A DNA stretch of 64,000 nt, taken from Piezodorus guildinii. Taxonomy: Eukaryota; Arthropoda; Insecta; Hemiptera; Pentatomidae. This document shows positions 11,290 to 22,671 of this stretch, piece by piece (the stretch's first letter is position 1; every line of letters begins with the position of its first letter). The notes beneath the pieces are model-generated. The model had not been told where the DNA came from, did not search any database, and was given only the letters and a program-made list of their open reading frames with translations. Made by a program: the position numbers and the translations under genes. The stretch lies in assembly GCA_023052935.1 (NCBI GenBank), contig CM041298.1:57840217-57904216 (forward strand). The letters run 5' to 3'.

Positions 11290-11375
11290 TCAACTGAACT
11301 TATGAAATTCTTTTTGAAAAAAAAATCTAAAAAATCAACAACGGACGTAAGTAAAAGTTATGTATTGCGCACATT
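11290..11375 (+). repeat. Rep-A right end
   Basis: AACGGACGTAAGTAAAAGTT then GCGCACATTCAGATTTTTT, a mutated Rep-A terminus. Confidence 0.55.
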
Positions 11376-11925
11376 CAGATTTTTTTATTTTTTATTTTAT
11401 TTTTTTTTTGCATCAGAATAGTAATGTAGATGTATAATGTAACGTAGGAAAGATAACGATTGTTTCCCACGACACAGAATGTAATTCTTTAAACGTTTTT
11501 TTAACTCAAACTTTATTTAAAACTTCTTTGATTTTGACAAACGTGTGTTGTTCCCACCAGATTTTATTTTATTACACTTTCCAGTTCAGATAGAGGATAG
11601 ATAAATACAAAGTAATATTGAAGTATTTTCAACTCAGGCTTTAAATATTTTATTAAACCATCCACTTTGTAGGTATTATCCATAAATAACGCCAATGACA
11701 GCCCAAATAAGTGACTCAGAGATACGTGACTCCCATATTATCGGTTCCTATTTATAAAACCCTAAAGGTTAATTCCAAAGGAAACGGCCTCCCAGATAAG
11801 AAACTTATACCAAAAACGGAAGCGCAAGGTTGTTGAGCCGTGTAAACATATGGTTAAAACAAATATAAAGCGGTTATAAAAAATGTATATGTATAACGGA
11901 AGGATCGAGAGGTTGGTTGTATAAT
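11376..11925. other. Unannotated DNA
   Basis: No gene or clear repeat recognised. Confidence 0.4.
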
Positions 11926-11930
11926 GTAAA

Positions 11931-12062
11931 TCAGTACTCGATGGGCGAATTAAAGAACTCGATGCAAGGTCGGAACAACGACATTAAAGACTTGAACGGT
12001 CTCTGCTGCAGAAGGATTTCTGGACACTGCGCATTTCCTTAAAAGGTTATTTCTTCTTCAAG
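11931..12062 (+). promoter_or_regulatory. Candidate Inr/DPE promoter and spliced leader exon
   Basis: TCAGT at 11931-11935 matches the arthropod initiator; with A at 11933 as +1, CGATGC begins at +28, 5 of 6 with the DSWYVY downstream element. No TATA box near -30. The next 130 bp are richer in G+C than the flanks and end CAAG with donor GTGAGT at 12063. No coding exon follows that I can identify, so this may be a 5' UTR exon of a gene with a long intron, or chance. Confidence 0.25.
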
Positions 12063-12215
12063 GTGAGTTTCTAAAAATATAGAATCTTATCTGATACAAT
12101 TAAGGATGAATTAAAAATTACTAATTGATGTTAATAAAAATTATTATACATCAGTGACTTTTTTTCTCTAGTAATCTGAATACGGTTGAGATTAAAGGAA
12201 ATATAACTAATAAAT

Positions 12216-12500
12216 GGCGGTATGACCTGAGGTGTAATGCTAGCATAACAGCCTCCTATGACCAAGATCGGGGGTTAAAATCTAGCTGATGGGAGTATAA
12301 AATCCTGTTCTTCAGAGAAAAGGTGGTACCGAGCCTCTGGGATGTCAGGTAATGATTACAGATTCCTATCCTAATAAAACCTGAATAGGCAAAATTTAGG
12401 ACTCCCACTGTAGCATCGTCCGATTAGCCATAGTAGGATAAATAACGTTGTTTAATAAACGTTAAACCAAGCGACGTTAAATGAATAAACAACAAAAACT
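12216..12500 (+). mobile_element. SINE-B, diverged
   Basis: GCTAGCATAACAGCCTCC head, GATGGGAGTATAAAATCC, GATTCCTATCCTAATAAAAC and TCGTCCGATTAGCCATAGTA. Its tail is partly duplicated (AATAACGTTGTTTAATAAAC before the normal GACGTTAAATGAATAAAC). Confidence 0.8.
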
Positions 12501-12795
12501 AATCAATAATTTAATGCCTTTTTTTTTTTTTTTATCCTCCGACTTTATTTACAATAAATACATATACAGTCAAATAATACATGTACGTACATAATATACC
12601 TCCAGAAAAATTATAAGTACTCATTTGAATGACAATAAAATCTCGTACCATATGGAAGCAAAACCATTGTTTTAAATTAAATTAATTAGCAAAAATATTA
12701 TTCCAATTTATAAGAAATACGTGTGTATTTAAGCATATTCATGTTTTGTGTGTGGGTTGACGTAGACACATGTTCAATTATTATTAGTTTTTTTT
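12501..12795. other. Unannotated DNA with a T-run
   Basis: T-run at about 12519-12533; nothing else recognised. Confidence 0.4.
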
Positions 12796-13670
12796 AAAAA
12801 TCTGGTGCGCGCAACACTCACCTCTCTCACTTACCTCCGTTGTTAAAATCAATTTAAGAATTTTTAAATACATTTAAATATTCAAATAAATTGTTAAAGA
12901 ATTAATTATTTTAAATTTCAATAGAAACGTGTGTTTTAAATAATCTATTATATTCTTATCTTCAACACTCAGTCAGTTTTATCGGCGTTTCATTACTCTT
13001 CATTAACCTTTACAATTCCGTGTATTAGATAATATTTTTTCTAAAATCTTTAGCCATCCAACGGCATATTATACATCTAAATTACTATTCTTGTGTTCAA
13101 AAACACGAAAATTGCATAAAAAAATAGTTGTTTATCAAATTCGCACAACTAACGTATTTACCCGTTATTTATCAATGCTAATAAGATGATGTTCCAATTT
13201 TTTTTTAATCTACAAAATTAAAGGTACTTTAGAGGAAGAAAATTTAAAATATCGGCATTTAAGCCATGTCATACTATTTAAATCAGAATGAAACCTACAT
13301 CATATTTAAGCCCATTCAATTTTACATTGATATATTGAGTTTAATCAAAATCGTTAGAGCCGCTTTGAAGAAATCGTAAAAAGGTGCAAAATGCAGTAGA
13401 TCTTCCAGTCTGCCGATTTTGATGAAAAAGAATCTGTTTCATCCCGGACAATATGAAATTTCAGTTTCCTAGGACTTATCGTTTTCGCCCGGGAGTTACC
13501 CCACGTACGGAGATACATACACACAGACCTTTTTGGGGGACTTGGTTATTGGTTATTTGGACTCAGGAGACCCTAAAACGTGTATTTCCGTTGAAAACTG
13601 CAATTCGAAAATTTTTACGATCGCAATACTTTCCCTTACTATATATTTCATATATAGGTAAGTGAAAGTA
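12796..13670 (-). repeat. Rep-A, full-length copy (~875 bp)
   Basis: Runs from AAAAATCTGGTGCGCGCAAC to TTCATATATAGGTAAGTG AAAGTA. Best whole copy: 14-bp ACTTTCACTTACCT at one end, with its inverse AGGTAAGTGAAAGT just inside the other end followed by a ~27-bp GCGC-rich cap. The open frame at 13453-13665 is made of repeat sequence and is not conserved in other copies, so Rep-A looks non-coding. Superfamily unknown. Confidence 0.85.
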
Positions 13671-14449
13671 ATAATTCAAAGTGTTAATCTTATGTTAAAA
13701 GGAATGTTTCTGGATCCTAAAAAAACAGGTTCTTTTTCTGGAAGAAGGCTTCACCCACAATTGAAGAAAATACGCATCTAAGTTGCAAAGGAGTTATGAT
13801 GATATACAACGGTTATGTTTAAAAGATAAAACGATGTTATTGAATAATTTAGATGTGGCTATTTGGTACTGGTATGTTAATGTAACATAGAGTATATAAA
13901 ATTGATATCTGACATAAAATAATAATCTTTTATTTATCAAAACAGAGTAGCTCATTGCTGTTCACCTATATTTCTTTTATAAAACCCCATTCAACATAGT
14001 AACTATCAACATCTTTCGTAATTTGTAGCAATTTAAATTTAAATTATTTTATGTATCAAAATGAATTCGCTAAACCGCAAACAAAGATAATGAAGTGTAG
14101 TTTTTGTTCTATTTTTTAGAAACAAGTTATTTATAGTTATATTAGATTAATTATAGTAATTTGGTTAAGTTGTTTTAAAATCACTTTCCTCATCAACCAT
14201 AATTTCTAACTTTAGTCTAATAAGTTGCCATTTTATTCTGTTAAATATACAATAGCGATCCAGTAGAAGTAGGCACCCTATATACCCAAAATTACTCAAT
14301 ATATTTTAGCTGTAACGTAATCGTGGTATATAATCACGTTTGCAACATAAATGTGATTGATATACATTGATAAAACGAGTGGGAATATTTATATTTCTTG
14401 AAAATATATACGTCTTATAACAATGGAGTAGTTGTTGATCGGTTTGACT
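13671..14449. other. Unannotated DNA
   Basis: No gene or repeat recognised. Confidence 0.4.
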
Positions 14450-14454
14450 ATATG

Positions 14455-14656
14455 GTGGAGAAGTTGGTTGAGAGTGCAGCCACTAATAAAACACGCCAGT
14501 AAGAAAAAAATAAAATAAGTGTGTTTGTGTTGGTAGTTTCTTTGTTACCACATCCCCAAACAACTGTTCCATCATATGCGTTTTAATAAAATCATATGCG
14601 ATTTAATAAATAACAAAATAAAATATTCGCGAGCAAAGCCGCGGCTTACAGCTAGT
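14455..14656 (+). mobile_element. Possible Helitron 3' end with MITE-like piece
   Basis: ATTCGCGAGCAAAGCCGCGG forms a short GC hairpin, and 11 bp later the unit ends ACAGCTAG followed by T, the form of Helitron 3' termini (hairpin then CTRR). GGAGAAGTTGGTTGAGAGTG at 14457 also occurs in the inverted repeat at 27786. The 5' end was not found. Confidence 0.35.

Positions 14657-14658
<2 letters not shown>

Positions 14659-14711
<53 letters not shown>
14659..14711. repeat. (TA)n microsatellite
   Basis: Uninterrupted alternating A and T directly after the Helitron-like end. Confidence 0.98.
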
Positions 14712-14712
<1 letters not shown>

Positions 14713-14762
14713 CTATTTTATTCATAATTTTCAATGATGAAACCTTGTAATAGAACAACAAA

Positions 14763-15115
14763 ATCTGGTGCAAACAACACACGATTATCATTCCGTGAAA
14801 AACCTCCGTTTTAAAAACCAATTTCAGAACTTTTAAATAATGTTAGAGATCAAAAAAGGTCACATTATTGCATTGGGTTTCGGTAGAAACACGTGTTTAA
14901 TTAAATATTACTATTATATTATTATCTGCAACAATCAGTTATTTGTATCGGTTTTCCATCACTCTCCATTACCTTCCACAGCTTTGTTCATAAGATAATT
15001 TTCTAAAATTTCTAGCTTTCCAACGATATATAATACATCTGTTCTTATGTTAAACAAAAAAAAAGTACATACCAAAACATTTTCTTTAGCATAAAAATTC
15101 GATAGTAAATCAAAT
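14763..15115 (-). repeat. Rep-A partial
   Basis: CAAATCTGGTGCAAACAACA to TCTAGCTTTCCAACGATATA, the right third of Rep-A in reverse, then decays. Confidence 0.7.
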
Positions 15116-15149
15116 TCCCAACGAAATAAAAAAAAAAAAAAAAGAATCA

Positions 15150-15410
15150 CTAAAATCTGTTTAGAAATAGTGGGGATATAGCGTTTTGAACTTATAATTT
15201 GTGATTGGATATTTCACTTGAATATAAATTTAGTCTTCCTGCTACGTCTTTTATAAGCTCTTTGATTGATTTATTGCTATAAATGTGAGTTAATTTTCTA
15301 AACAGCTATATAAACTGTAAAATACCATAAAATAATTATTCAGAAATAATAAAGCATTGAGTGATAATTTGTAGCGTTTTATTATTATTTTTTTTTAACC
15401 AATTACTTTT
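15150..15410 (-). repeat. Rep-B-like fragment
   Basis: ATAGCGTTTTGAACTTATAA ... TTATTCAGAAATAATAAAGC ... TTTGTAGCGTTTTATTATT follows the order of the minus-oriented Rep-B at 9690-9880, at lower similarity. Confidence 0.5.
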
Positions 15411-15872
15411 AATGGATTGATTTTCGGTACTAAAGAATTTGTCGTAATACATCACTAATACGAATTTTAGAACATAAAACATATAAAGATTCCTCAAAGT
15501 TACATATAACGTTTTGTATATCCTAATACCGGTGTTAGTGGCACTACAAAATATTTCAAGCCAATAGAAAGTAAATAAAAAGTAGCAAAGTAAATATTAC
15601 ATACACCAATTATTAGTAAATAAACTGAAGTAGGATGAAAATTCCAAACTTGAACTTTCATCTTGTAAAGTGTTTTTCTTTTCCATCACGTAACACGATT
15701 AGATTAATTAATCTCGTAGTTGACTCATGAATAAACAAGCAATATTTTAAAAAATATGCCATAAAAGTTTTAAGAAAACAGTAAACCTTTTTATCCCGAA
15801 TAATTCTTTTTTGAAAATATTATTTTCATTCTGGCCGCTGTGAAAATATCACTCATTTTCACCTATTTATCT
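15411..15872. other. Unannotated DNA
   Basis: No gene or repeat recognised. Confidence 0.4.
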
Positions 15873-16085
15873 ATGTCAATGTGATTAGGCCGAAAATAGG
15901 CTGGGTTTTCCCAATTTTTTAGTACTCACTTTATAGTGGCTGTGCCTGCCCCAGGAGGGTCTTATATCCTAGGGTCGCCCCCGGCTGAAATAACAGAATA
16001 AATAATATTCAGCCATAGCCCTTCGATTCGAACCTGAGACCCCGAGAACAGTAGACGAGTGCTTTCCTATAGGCCACGCCGCTTC
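15873..16085 (-). mobile_element. SINE-C, 3'-incomplete copy
   Basis: Reverse of the SINE-C body: CCCCAGGAGGGTCT, CCTAGGGTCGCCCCCGG, CAGAATAAATAATATTC, then the tRNA-like head with GATTCGAACCTGAGACC and TAGGCCACGCCGCTTCC. Confidence 0.8.
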
Positions 16086-16089
16086 CAAC

Positions 16090-16090
<1 letters not shown>

Positions 16091-16150
<60 letters not shown>
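16091..16150. repeat. (TA)n microsatellite
   Basis: About 60 bp of TA repeats, next to the SINE-C head. Confidence 0.97.
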
Positions 16151-16153
<3 letters not shown>

Positions 16154-17000
16154 GTTGTCCTAAAAATGATTCAGGATTTAAAACTATGTGTGATTCAAAA
16201 AAGTGAAACAAATCGACCAGCGCCTTTTCTTCCTTCACCTGTATAACATAATGAAGCAGTTGAATATTTATACGGCAAACTCGCTAACAGTAAATTATAC
16301 TATTTTTAATTTATTTAAACAAATATGCATTTTTACTATAGATGGTTGTAATGAACATACTAATACTGCTACCAATGTTTGCACTGTCCATTAATTATAT
16401 TTCTTCACCATAACACATGTATATTTTATTTTATGATTTAAAAAGAGTGCTATGTTTTTACTTAATGAATAACTTCATCCAATATCTTTATATATAAAAC
16501 CAGTTTTTTATTTATATTTAACCGGTTATTAAGAAAACCGATTTTTCCGCGTGAAATTCCATCTTTTCAAAATTAATTTGTACTAAAATGTTTTCAGAAT
16601 AAAATGTCTTTATTATTTATTCTTGAAAAATAGAATACCTTTCAAGAGATAATTATATTATAATAAATTCAGTAAACAAGCTTTTAAAAAACAATATAGC
16701 TAATTGAAAAGAATATAATGTTTTGTTTCATTTGAAATTTACTTTGTGACGCCATCGGTTTAATACAAATGCTAATTTCTAGTATTCAACATTAATAATA
16801 TTAAAGATAAATAAGTATATATATACTTTTCCCAACTGTTTTCGACTAAGTATCGTATGAAAAATCGTTTTACATAAAAGTGGACGAATCTCCACAACTA
16901 GGAAAAAAACAACAGATCATGAATATTTTTATTATTATTCTATTGATTTTTCTAGTCGAGGAGGGATCGAGTTAGCGGATTACAATTGAAGAAATAATCT
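16151..17000. other. Unannotated DNA
   Basis: No gene recognised. Confidence 0.4.
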
Positions 17001-18040
17001 ACTTACAAAATTTGTTTTGACTCATCTATATAGACTCATTTTTGTTCATTCAAACCTATATAGTTCTAAACGATAGATTTTTTCACCCCTACCTCGCCTT
17101 TGAAGGCTAAAGGGGGAGGGGTCTTTCGGGCCAAGGGTTGAGGGCGGGAGATAAATGCTGAGATAAAAGTCCCCCAGTCCAAGACGCGAACTTGTAATTA
17201 TTTGGTTTAAAGTTTTTGGTTCTCTGCTAGGCAACGCGTGTTGAAAGCAATACGCGCTAACCTACACAGCCACCGCGCCCCTAAACGGATCGGAACAAAT
17301 GTTACATTACGAAAAATTTCCATTAAATTTATGATGCGGTAACACTGACAGAGCTTTATTGTGTAAAAAAATCACCATCTCATAAAAATGGGCAAAACGT
17401 GACTTTTTTCATTCAAACCATATTAGCTCCCAAACGGTAGGCCCTATATATTATATAACAAAAAATGTGATCCATTAAATTAATAATCAAATTCAATTAA
17501 TGATTTCTTCGAAATAAAACAAAATGAGATAAAATAATGGTTTCAAAAATGACATTTTTCGTTCAAACCAATATAGCTTCTAAACGATAGACTCTAGAGA
17601 CAAATGTTATATAACAAAAATATTCTCCATTCAATTTCTGATATGAAAACTGCCGTCTATTATCGGTCCAAACACCAATGTAGGTAGATCGTGTCAAAAA
17701 TTCCCAATACTTAAAACATGTTGGCAAAACATGACTTTTTTCGTTCAAACCCGTATAACTCATAAACGATAGACTCTAGTGACAAATGTTATATAACAAA
17801 AATATTCTCCATTCAATTTCTGATATGGAAACTGCCGTCTGATTTTCGGTCCAAACACCAATGTAGGTAGATCGTGTCAAAAATTCCCAATACTTAAAAC
17901 ATGTTGGCAAAATATGACTTTTTTCGTTCAAACCCATATAACTCCTAAACGATAGACTCTAGTGACAAATGTTCTATAACAAAAAATATTCTCCATTAAA
18001 ATAAAAACACCAATAGATCTAGAGTGTGTCAAAAAGTTAC
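17001..18040 (-). repeat. Sat183 tandem array, minus orientation
   Basis: Units of 182-183 bp: GACATTTTTCGTTCAAAC at 17551, GACTTTTTTCGTTCAAAC at 17733 and again at 17916, each followed by AAACGATAGACTCTAG and TTATATAACAAAAATATTCTCC. Earlier units (from 17030 and 17401) are more diverged and broken by SINE-D. Confidence 0.88.
17077..17280 (-). mobile_element. SINE-D with tRNA-like head
   Basis: On the minus strand the head GGGGCGCGGTGGCTGTGTAG then TTAGCGCG resembles an A box; the B box is GTTCGCGTC-like. The tail is AAAAAAT at 17077. CTAAACGATAG (17066-17076) and CTAAACGGATCG (17281) flank it, an imperfect target duplication in a Sat183 unit. Confidence 0.6.
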
Positions 18041-18189
18041 ACTTTTCGAAGGTGAAAAAAATTAGATAACAAATCTATAGACCCCAGCCTAAAGACATAA
18101 CCATCTCAAAAAATATATACAAAAGACCCTATTTATTACACTTATGCTAGATACAAAAACAACAATATTTTTATATTTAAGGTTAAAGG

Positions 18190-18860
18190 ATGTGAATGAA
18201 GACATGATACGAACATGATGAAGGTATTAAACTGTTATACTTAAGTATACCATAACCAAAAAATCACAAATTACAGTCAACTGAGATTCAAATATAACTT
18301 ATTTAAATATATATCCCAGATCTCATGAATTCCCTATTTTAGAGAGAAAAAAAAATTAAAAAAGTTATTTTAACACTTCTAATAAGAAACGGTAGGCAAA
18401 TTTTCGAATTCAGCAACATTAACAAAGGTAGAGTATGCAAAAAAGTTATATTTTTTAGTATGGAAAAAACCATACACCCTACCCAATATCAATATAAAAA
18501 AATTAATAAGTACAAAAGCAGTGATAATCACTTTCAAAAAATACTACACGCATAATAATGCGTGGCACTAATATTTTATTTTTAATATATATATTTTTTT
18601 AATCTCTCTCTGATTCTTATAAATCACTCAGTATAACTTTTAAAAATATAAATGAAGATATGATACGGACTTGATAAAGGTATTAAACTGTTATATTTTG
18701 GTATAGAATAAGGAAAAAATCACAAAATAAAAAAAAAATACTGTCAGCTGAGATTCAAATATAATGAATGGAAATTAAATACCAAAATTCCAGTGATTTC
18801 ATATTTTAGAGGGGAAAAAAAATTAAAAAGTGATTTTATTGCTGTAGTAAACAATAAAGA
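18190..18860. repeat. Direct repeat, ~456-bp spacing
   Basis: GATAC..ACTTGATAAAGGTAT and AAGGTATTAAACTGTTATA occur from 18206 and again from 18662; TGAGATTCAAATATAA and a TATTTTAGAG..AAAAAAAATTAAAAA block follow both. Diverged tandem duplication. Confidence 0.75.
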
Positions 18861-19489
18861 ATTTGTCTCGATAGAATTAAATATATAAAAAAAGAAAGAA
18901 GTATTTCATATATCAATCAAGATAAAAAAGATAAAATGATAAATAAAACTCAATCACTTGTCTGATAAGTGATACCACGTATTTCGTACTAATAAAAATA
19001 TTTCACAGATTTTACGATAATATTTATGAATAAAATAATCTAAAAGATGCGATAATAATTGTTAAGAGTGTCAATTAAATATATAAACATATAGATCCTA
19101 CCGTAGAAAGCTCTCTCGAACCGCTATACGAAGATTACAGGCTGGAGTACGAAGACCTACTGAGCTGGTGGCAGTAAGCTGGAGGGGACGACCTCATCTG
19201 GCTGCAAGGCCACGGCTTACTGCTTCTCTACTGTACAACATTAGGGGAAACCCTCATTAGCGGACACATCTCACTGACGGGTGCTTGTGAATGCTGTGAT
19301 CAAACATTTGATGACTATCTTCCAGAAAAAAATTCTCGATATAGGAGTAACAGGGCAGAACTGAGAACCAGAAAATTAATAAATAGACTAACTTTATTAT
19401 GTATAGATTAAAGATTGTTTGCTATAAAAGTATACGCAATATTATTGAGATGGATATGTGTTTTGGCTGAAGTCTGAAACTATCATTGT
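18861..19489. other. Unannotated DNA with a GC-richer patch
   Basis: 19090-19330 stands out by base composition (CTGGAGGGGACGACCTCATC, GCAAGGCCACGG) but no frame stays open and no family is recognised on either strand; possibly an old coding or element fragment. Confidence 0.35.
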
Positions 19490-19655
19490 ATGACTTTTTT
19501 TCATCCCCAGTTTGACCCGCCATAGCTCGGATCGACAATTTTACGATATTTGTCATGTCAGAACTTAAGTTCAGAATATTTTTTGTTATACATTATATAA
19601 CCCTAGGACTTAGGAGATATATTGGTTCGATTAAAAAAAAGTCACATTTGGCCTA

Positions 19656-20577
19656 CAATTTTTACTTTCACTTACCTATATATGAAATAAATAGTAAGGG
19701 AAAGTATTTCGATCGTGAAAATTTTAAAATTCAAGTTTTCAACGGAAATACACGTTTTAGGGTCTCCTGAGCCCAAATGATCAAGCCCGCAAAAATGTCT
19801 GTGTGTGTGTCCGTCAGTCCGTGTGCCCGTGTGTTTGTGGTAAAGCCAGCGCGAAAACGAAATGTCCTGTAAACCAGAAACTACGTATTTAAGATGAGTA
19901 TACGCCCGAGATGTTAAAGCAATTTTTTCATCAAAATCAGCTAACTAGAAAAACCACATTATACAACGCATTTTGCAACTTTTCACGATTTTATCAAAAC
20001 CGGCTCTAACAATTTTATACTTGCTATATCGATGTAAAATTTGAAAGGCTTTAATACTATGTAGGTTTTTTTCTGATTGAAATAGTCGGCCAGACCTTAA
20101 ATGCCAATATTTTAAAATTTCTTCCTCTAAAGTATCTTTAATTTCGTAGATTTAAAACAATAAGGCACACCATCTTATTAGAATTGATAAATAACGGCTA
20201 AATATACAAGTTGAGCGAATTTGATAAACAACTAAAGGAGAAAGGTGCAACAATATTTTTTTTTTTTTTTTTTTTACATTAAAACAGAAATGTAGATGTA
20301 TAATATTCCGTTGGAAAACCAAATATTTTAGAAAAAATACTATCATAGACACAAAATTCTAAAAGTTAACTGAGAGAGATGAGAAGCTGATAAAACAAAC
20401 TGATTGTCCTAGATGATAATATAATTGATTATTTAATAAAACGCATGTTTCTATTCAAACTTAATTTAATTATTTCTTTAAAAAAAATTTAATCTCTAAA
20501 TGTATTTAAAACTTCTAAAATTGATTTTAACAACGGAGGTAAGTGAATGTCGTGTGTTGGGCGCACCAGATTTTTCA
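19656..20577 (+). repeat. Rep-A, full-length copy
   Basis: ACTTTCACTTACCTATATAT start, AGGTAAGTGAATGTCGTG near the right end, then GGGCGCACCAGATTTTT. Inserted between Sat183 units. Confidence 0.85.
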
Positions 20578-21534
20578 ATGTTGAGCTTTTTTGACACACA
20601 CTATCTCTGTTAGTGTTGCTAAAATCGAAGATAGTTTTCCGGTCAGAAGGACCAACTGTTTCGGAGCTATATTGTTTCAAATGAAAAATGACGTTTTTTT
20701 TTATTTTTATTGTGTAACGTTTTTTTTATCTTCACGCGCCCTAGCTCGGAACGAAAATTTGAAGAAAGTTTACATTTCAGAAATTTAGTGGAGAATATTT
20801 TTCGTTATATAACATTTGTCGATAGGACCTACCGTTTAAGAGCTATATTCGTTCGAATGGAAAAAGTCACGTTTTGTCACATTTAGTAAGTGTTATAGCT
20901 TTATTGACACGCTCAGTGACAAAAAAGCTGAACTAGTGTTACTCGCATTAAAAATTTGAAATTATTTTCTTATATAACATTAGTCGCTAATACCTACTGT
21001 TTATATACTACATCATAATGAAACAATAGTCGTGTTTGGACAACATTTTTTGACACGCTATCTCTCTATTGATGTTGCCCAAATAAAATTTTGACTACAG
21101 TTTTGTGTAGTAACTTTAGTGGATAATATTTTTTTTATATTAAATTTGTCGCTAGAACCTACTGTTTAGGAGCTTCAAGATTTTAAATAAAAAATTAAAT
21201 TTTTTTCACCCTCAGTTTGACACGCTCTACCTCGGATGGAAAATTTGACGCCAGTTCCCATGTCAAAAATTCTGTAAAGAATATTTTTTGTTATATAACA
21301 TACTTCACTAAGACCTATTGTTTGGGAACTGTATTGGTTCGAAAGAAATAATTAACGCCTCGCCTTCATTTATTTTAGCGTTGGCGCTTGTTTGACACGC
21401 TCTATCTCTGTTAGTGTTGCGTGGACCGAAATTATTGTCTACACAATAATTGGTAAATATTTTTGTTATATAACATATGTCGCTAGGGCCGACCGTTTAC
21501 GGCCTATATTGTTTTAAGTAAAGAAATAACTTAT

Positions 21535-21602
21535 ATATATATATATAATATATATATATATATTATATATATATATAATATTATATAATATAATATATAT
21601 AT
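21535..21602. repeat. AT-only palindromic microsatellite
   Basis: TATATA blocks with AATA interruptions between two Sat183 units. Confidence 0.9.
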
Positions 21603-21959
21603 CGTGACGTTTTTTCATATTCAGTTGGACACGCCCCAGCTCGGATCGAAAATTTGAAGATAATTTTCATGTCAAAAATTTAGTGGAGAATTTTTTTTGT
21701 TATATAACATTTATCGATAGGATATACATTTGATGACAGTTTCAATGTCAGAAATTCAGTGGAAAAAAATTTTGTTTTATAACCTTTGACGCTAGGACTT
21801 GGTTGGTTGGTTTTTAAAATTTTTAATGGCACAAAACATCGCGGTCATCAGTGCCAGATATATTCATTTTATAGAAGATTAATTTAAGATAAGTAGTACA
21901 AGTTAAAATATTAAAAGAGATATTCATTAAAAGATATTATAATATATGTATAATTCTAC

Positions 21960-22186
21960 TTGAGATAAATGAATGTTAGATAATATTCAAGAGAAAAGAA
22001 TAAATAAATAAATAAAATAATAAATAAAAAATAATAATAATAAATAAAGATAAAAAACAAGTAGATAAAATAAATAATAATAAAAATAAATAAGTAATAG
22101 TAATACATTAATATTTAATTGAAAAATAAAGTAATAAATATAATAATTACTTATTACAAAAATAAGTAAAATAAAATATAATAGAA

Positions 22187-22241
<55 letters not shown>
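21960..22241. repeat. (AATA)n-rich and (TA)n low-complexity block
   Basis: Repeated AATAAATAAATAAAATAA patterns, then (TA)n from about 22195 to 22241. Confidence 0.9.
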
Positions 22242-22244
<3 letters not shown>

Positions 22245-22671
22245 ATTTAAGCCAAAGAAAACAATAGTAGTTCAAATAAGCTTGTAAAAATCCATTTGAG
22301 AGAGGAGACACATTAATTCATCAATCCTTTTTCCATTGTTTCCCAAAGCATCTGCGACGTTGCTTGGTATTCTATTTTTGTTCCGCTGCCTAATGTAGAA
22401 GGAAAATTCTTCAAAAATATGAGCTATGGTCAAGGTTCGCTAGGACTTACCATTGAGGACCTATATTTCTTCGAATGAAAAAAATCACGCCCCGCCTTAT
22501 TTTTTTAATATTGATGTTTGTGTCAAACAATCTCTATCGGTGCTACTTAAAAAGAAATTCTGACGACAGTTTCTCCACCTGAAATTTAGTGGATAATATT
22601 TCTTTATATATTATTTGTTTTTAGGACCTTCTGTTTAGGAGCTATGTTGTTTTAAATGAGAAAAATAACGG

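Larger units (their letters stand above)
19490..22670 (+). repeat. Sat183 array, plus orientation, interrupted
   Basis: Degenerate units with GACACGCTCTATCTCTG, AGTGTTGC, GTTATATAACATTTGTCGCT and CCTACCGTTTAGGAGCTATA. GTTATAT anchors at about 20804, 20970, 21136, 21289 and 21474 give spacings of about 155-185 bp. Rep-A (19656-20577), an AT palindrome and a low-complexity block (21960-22241) interrupt it. Confidence 0.8.

Noticed and set aside
13453..13665. 70-codon frame ending in the Rep-A terminus (also 30525-30710 and 47524-47706)
   Set aside because: Translations of Rep-A in different frames and strands, not conserved between copies, so not evidence of a Rep-A protein.
14603..14821. Open frames with long Ile-Tyr runs (also 15969-16238 and 32271-32593)
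   Set aside because: They are translations of (TA)n microsatellites; only the part at 32483-32593 is real coding sequence (hexokinase exon 9).
17001..18040. Regularly spaced repeats considered as a CRISPR array
   Set aside because: Units are contiguous 183-bp monomers without spacers, in a eukaryotic genome; they are satellite-like.
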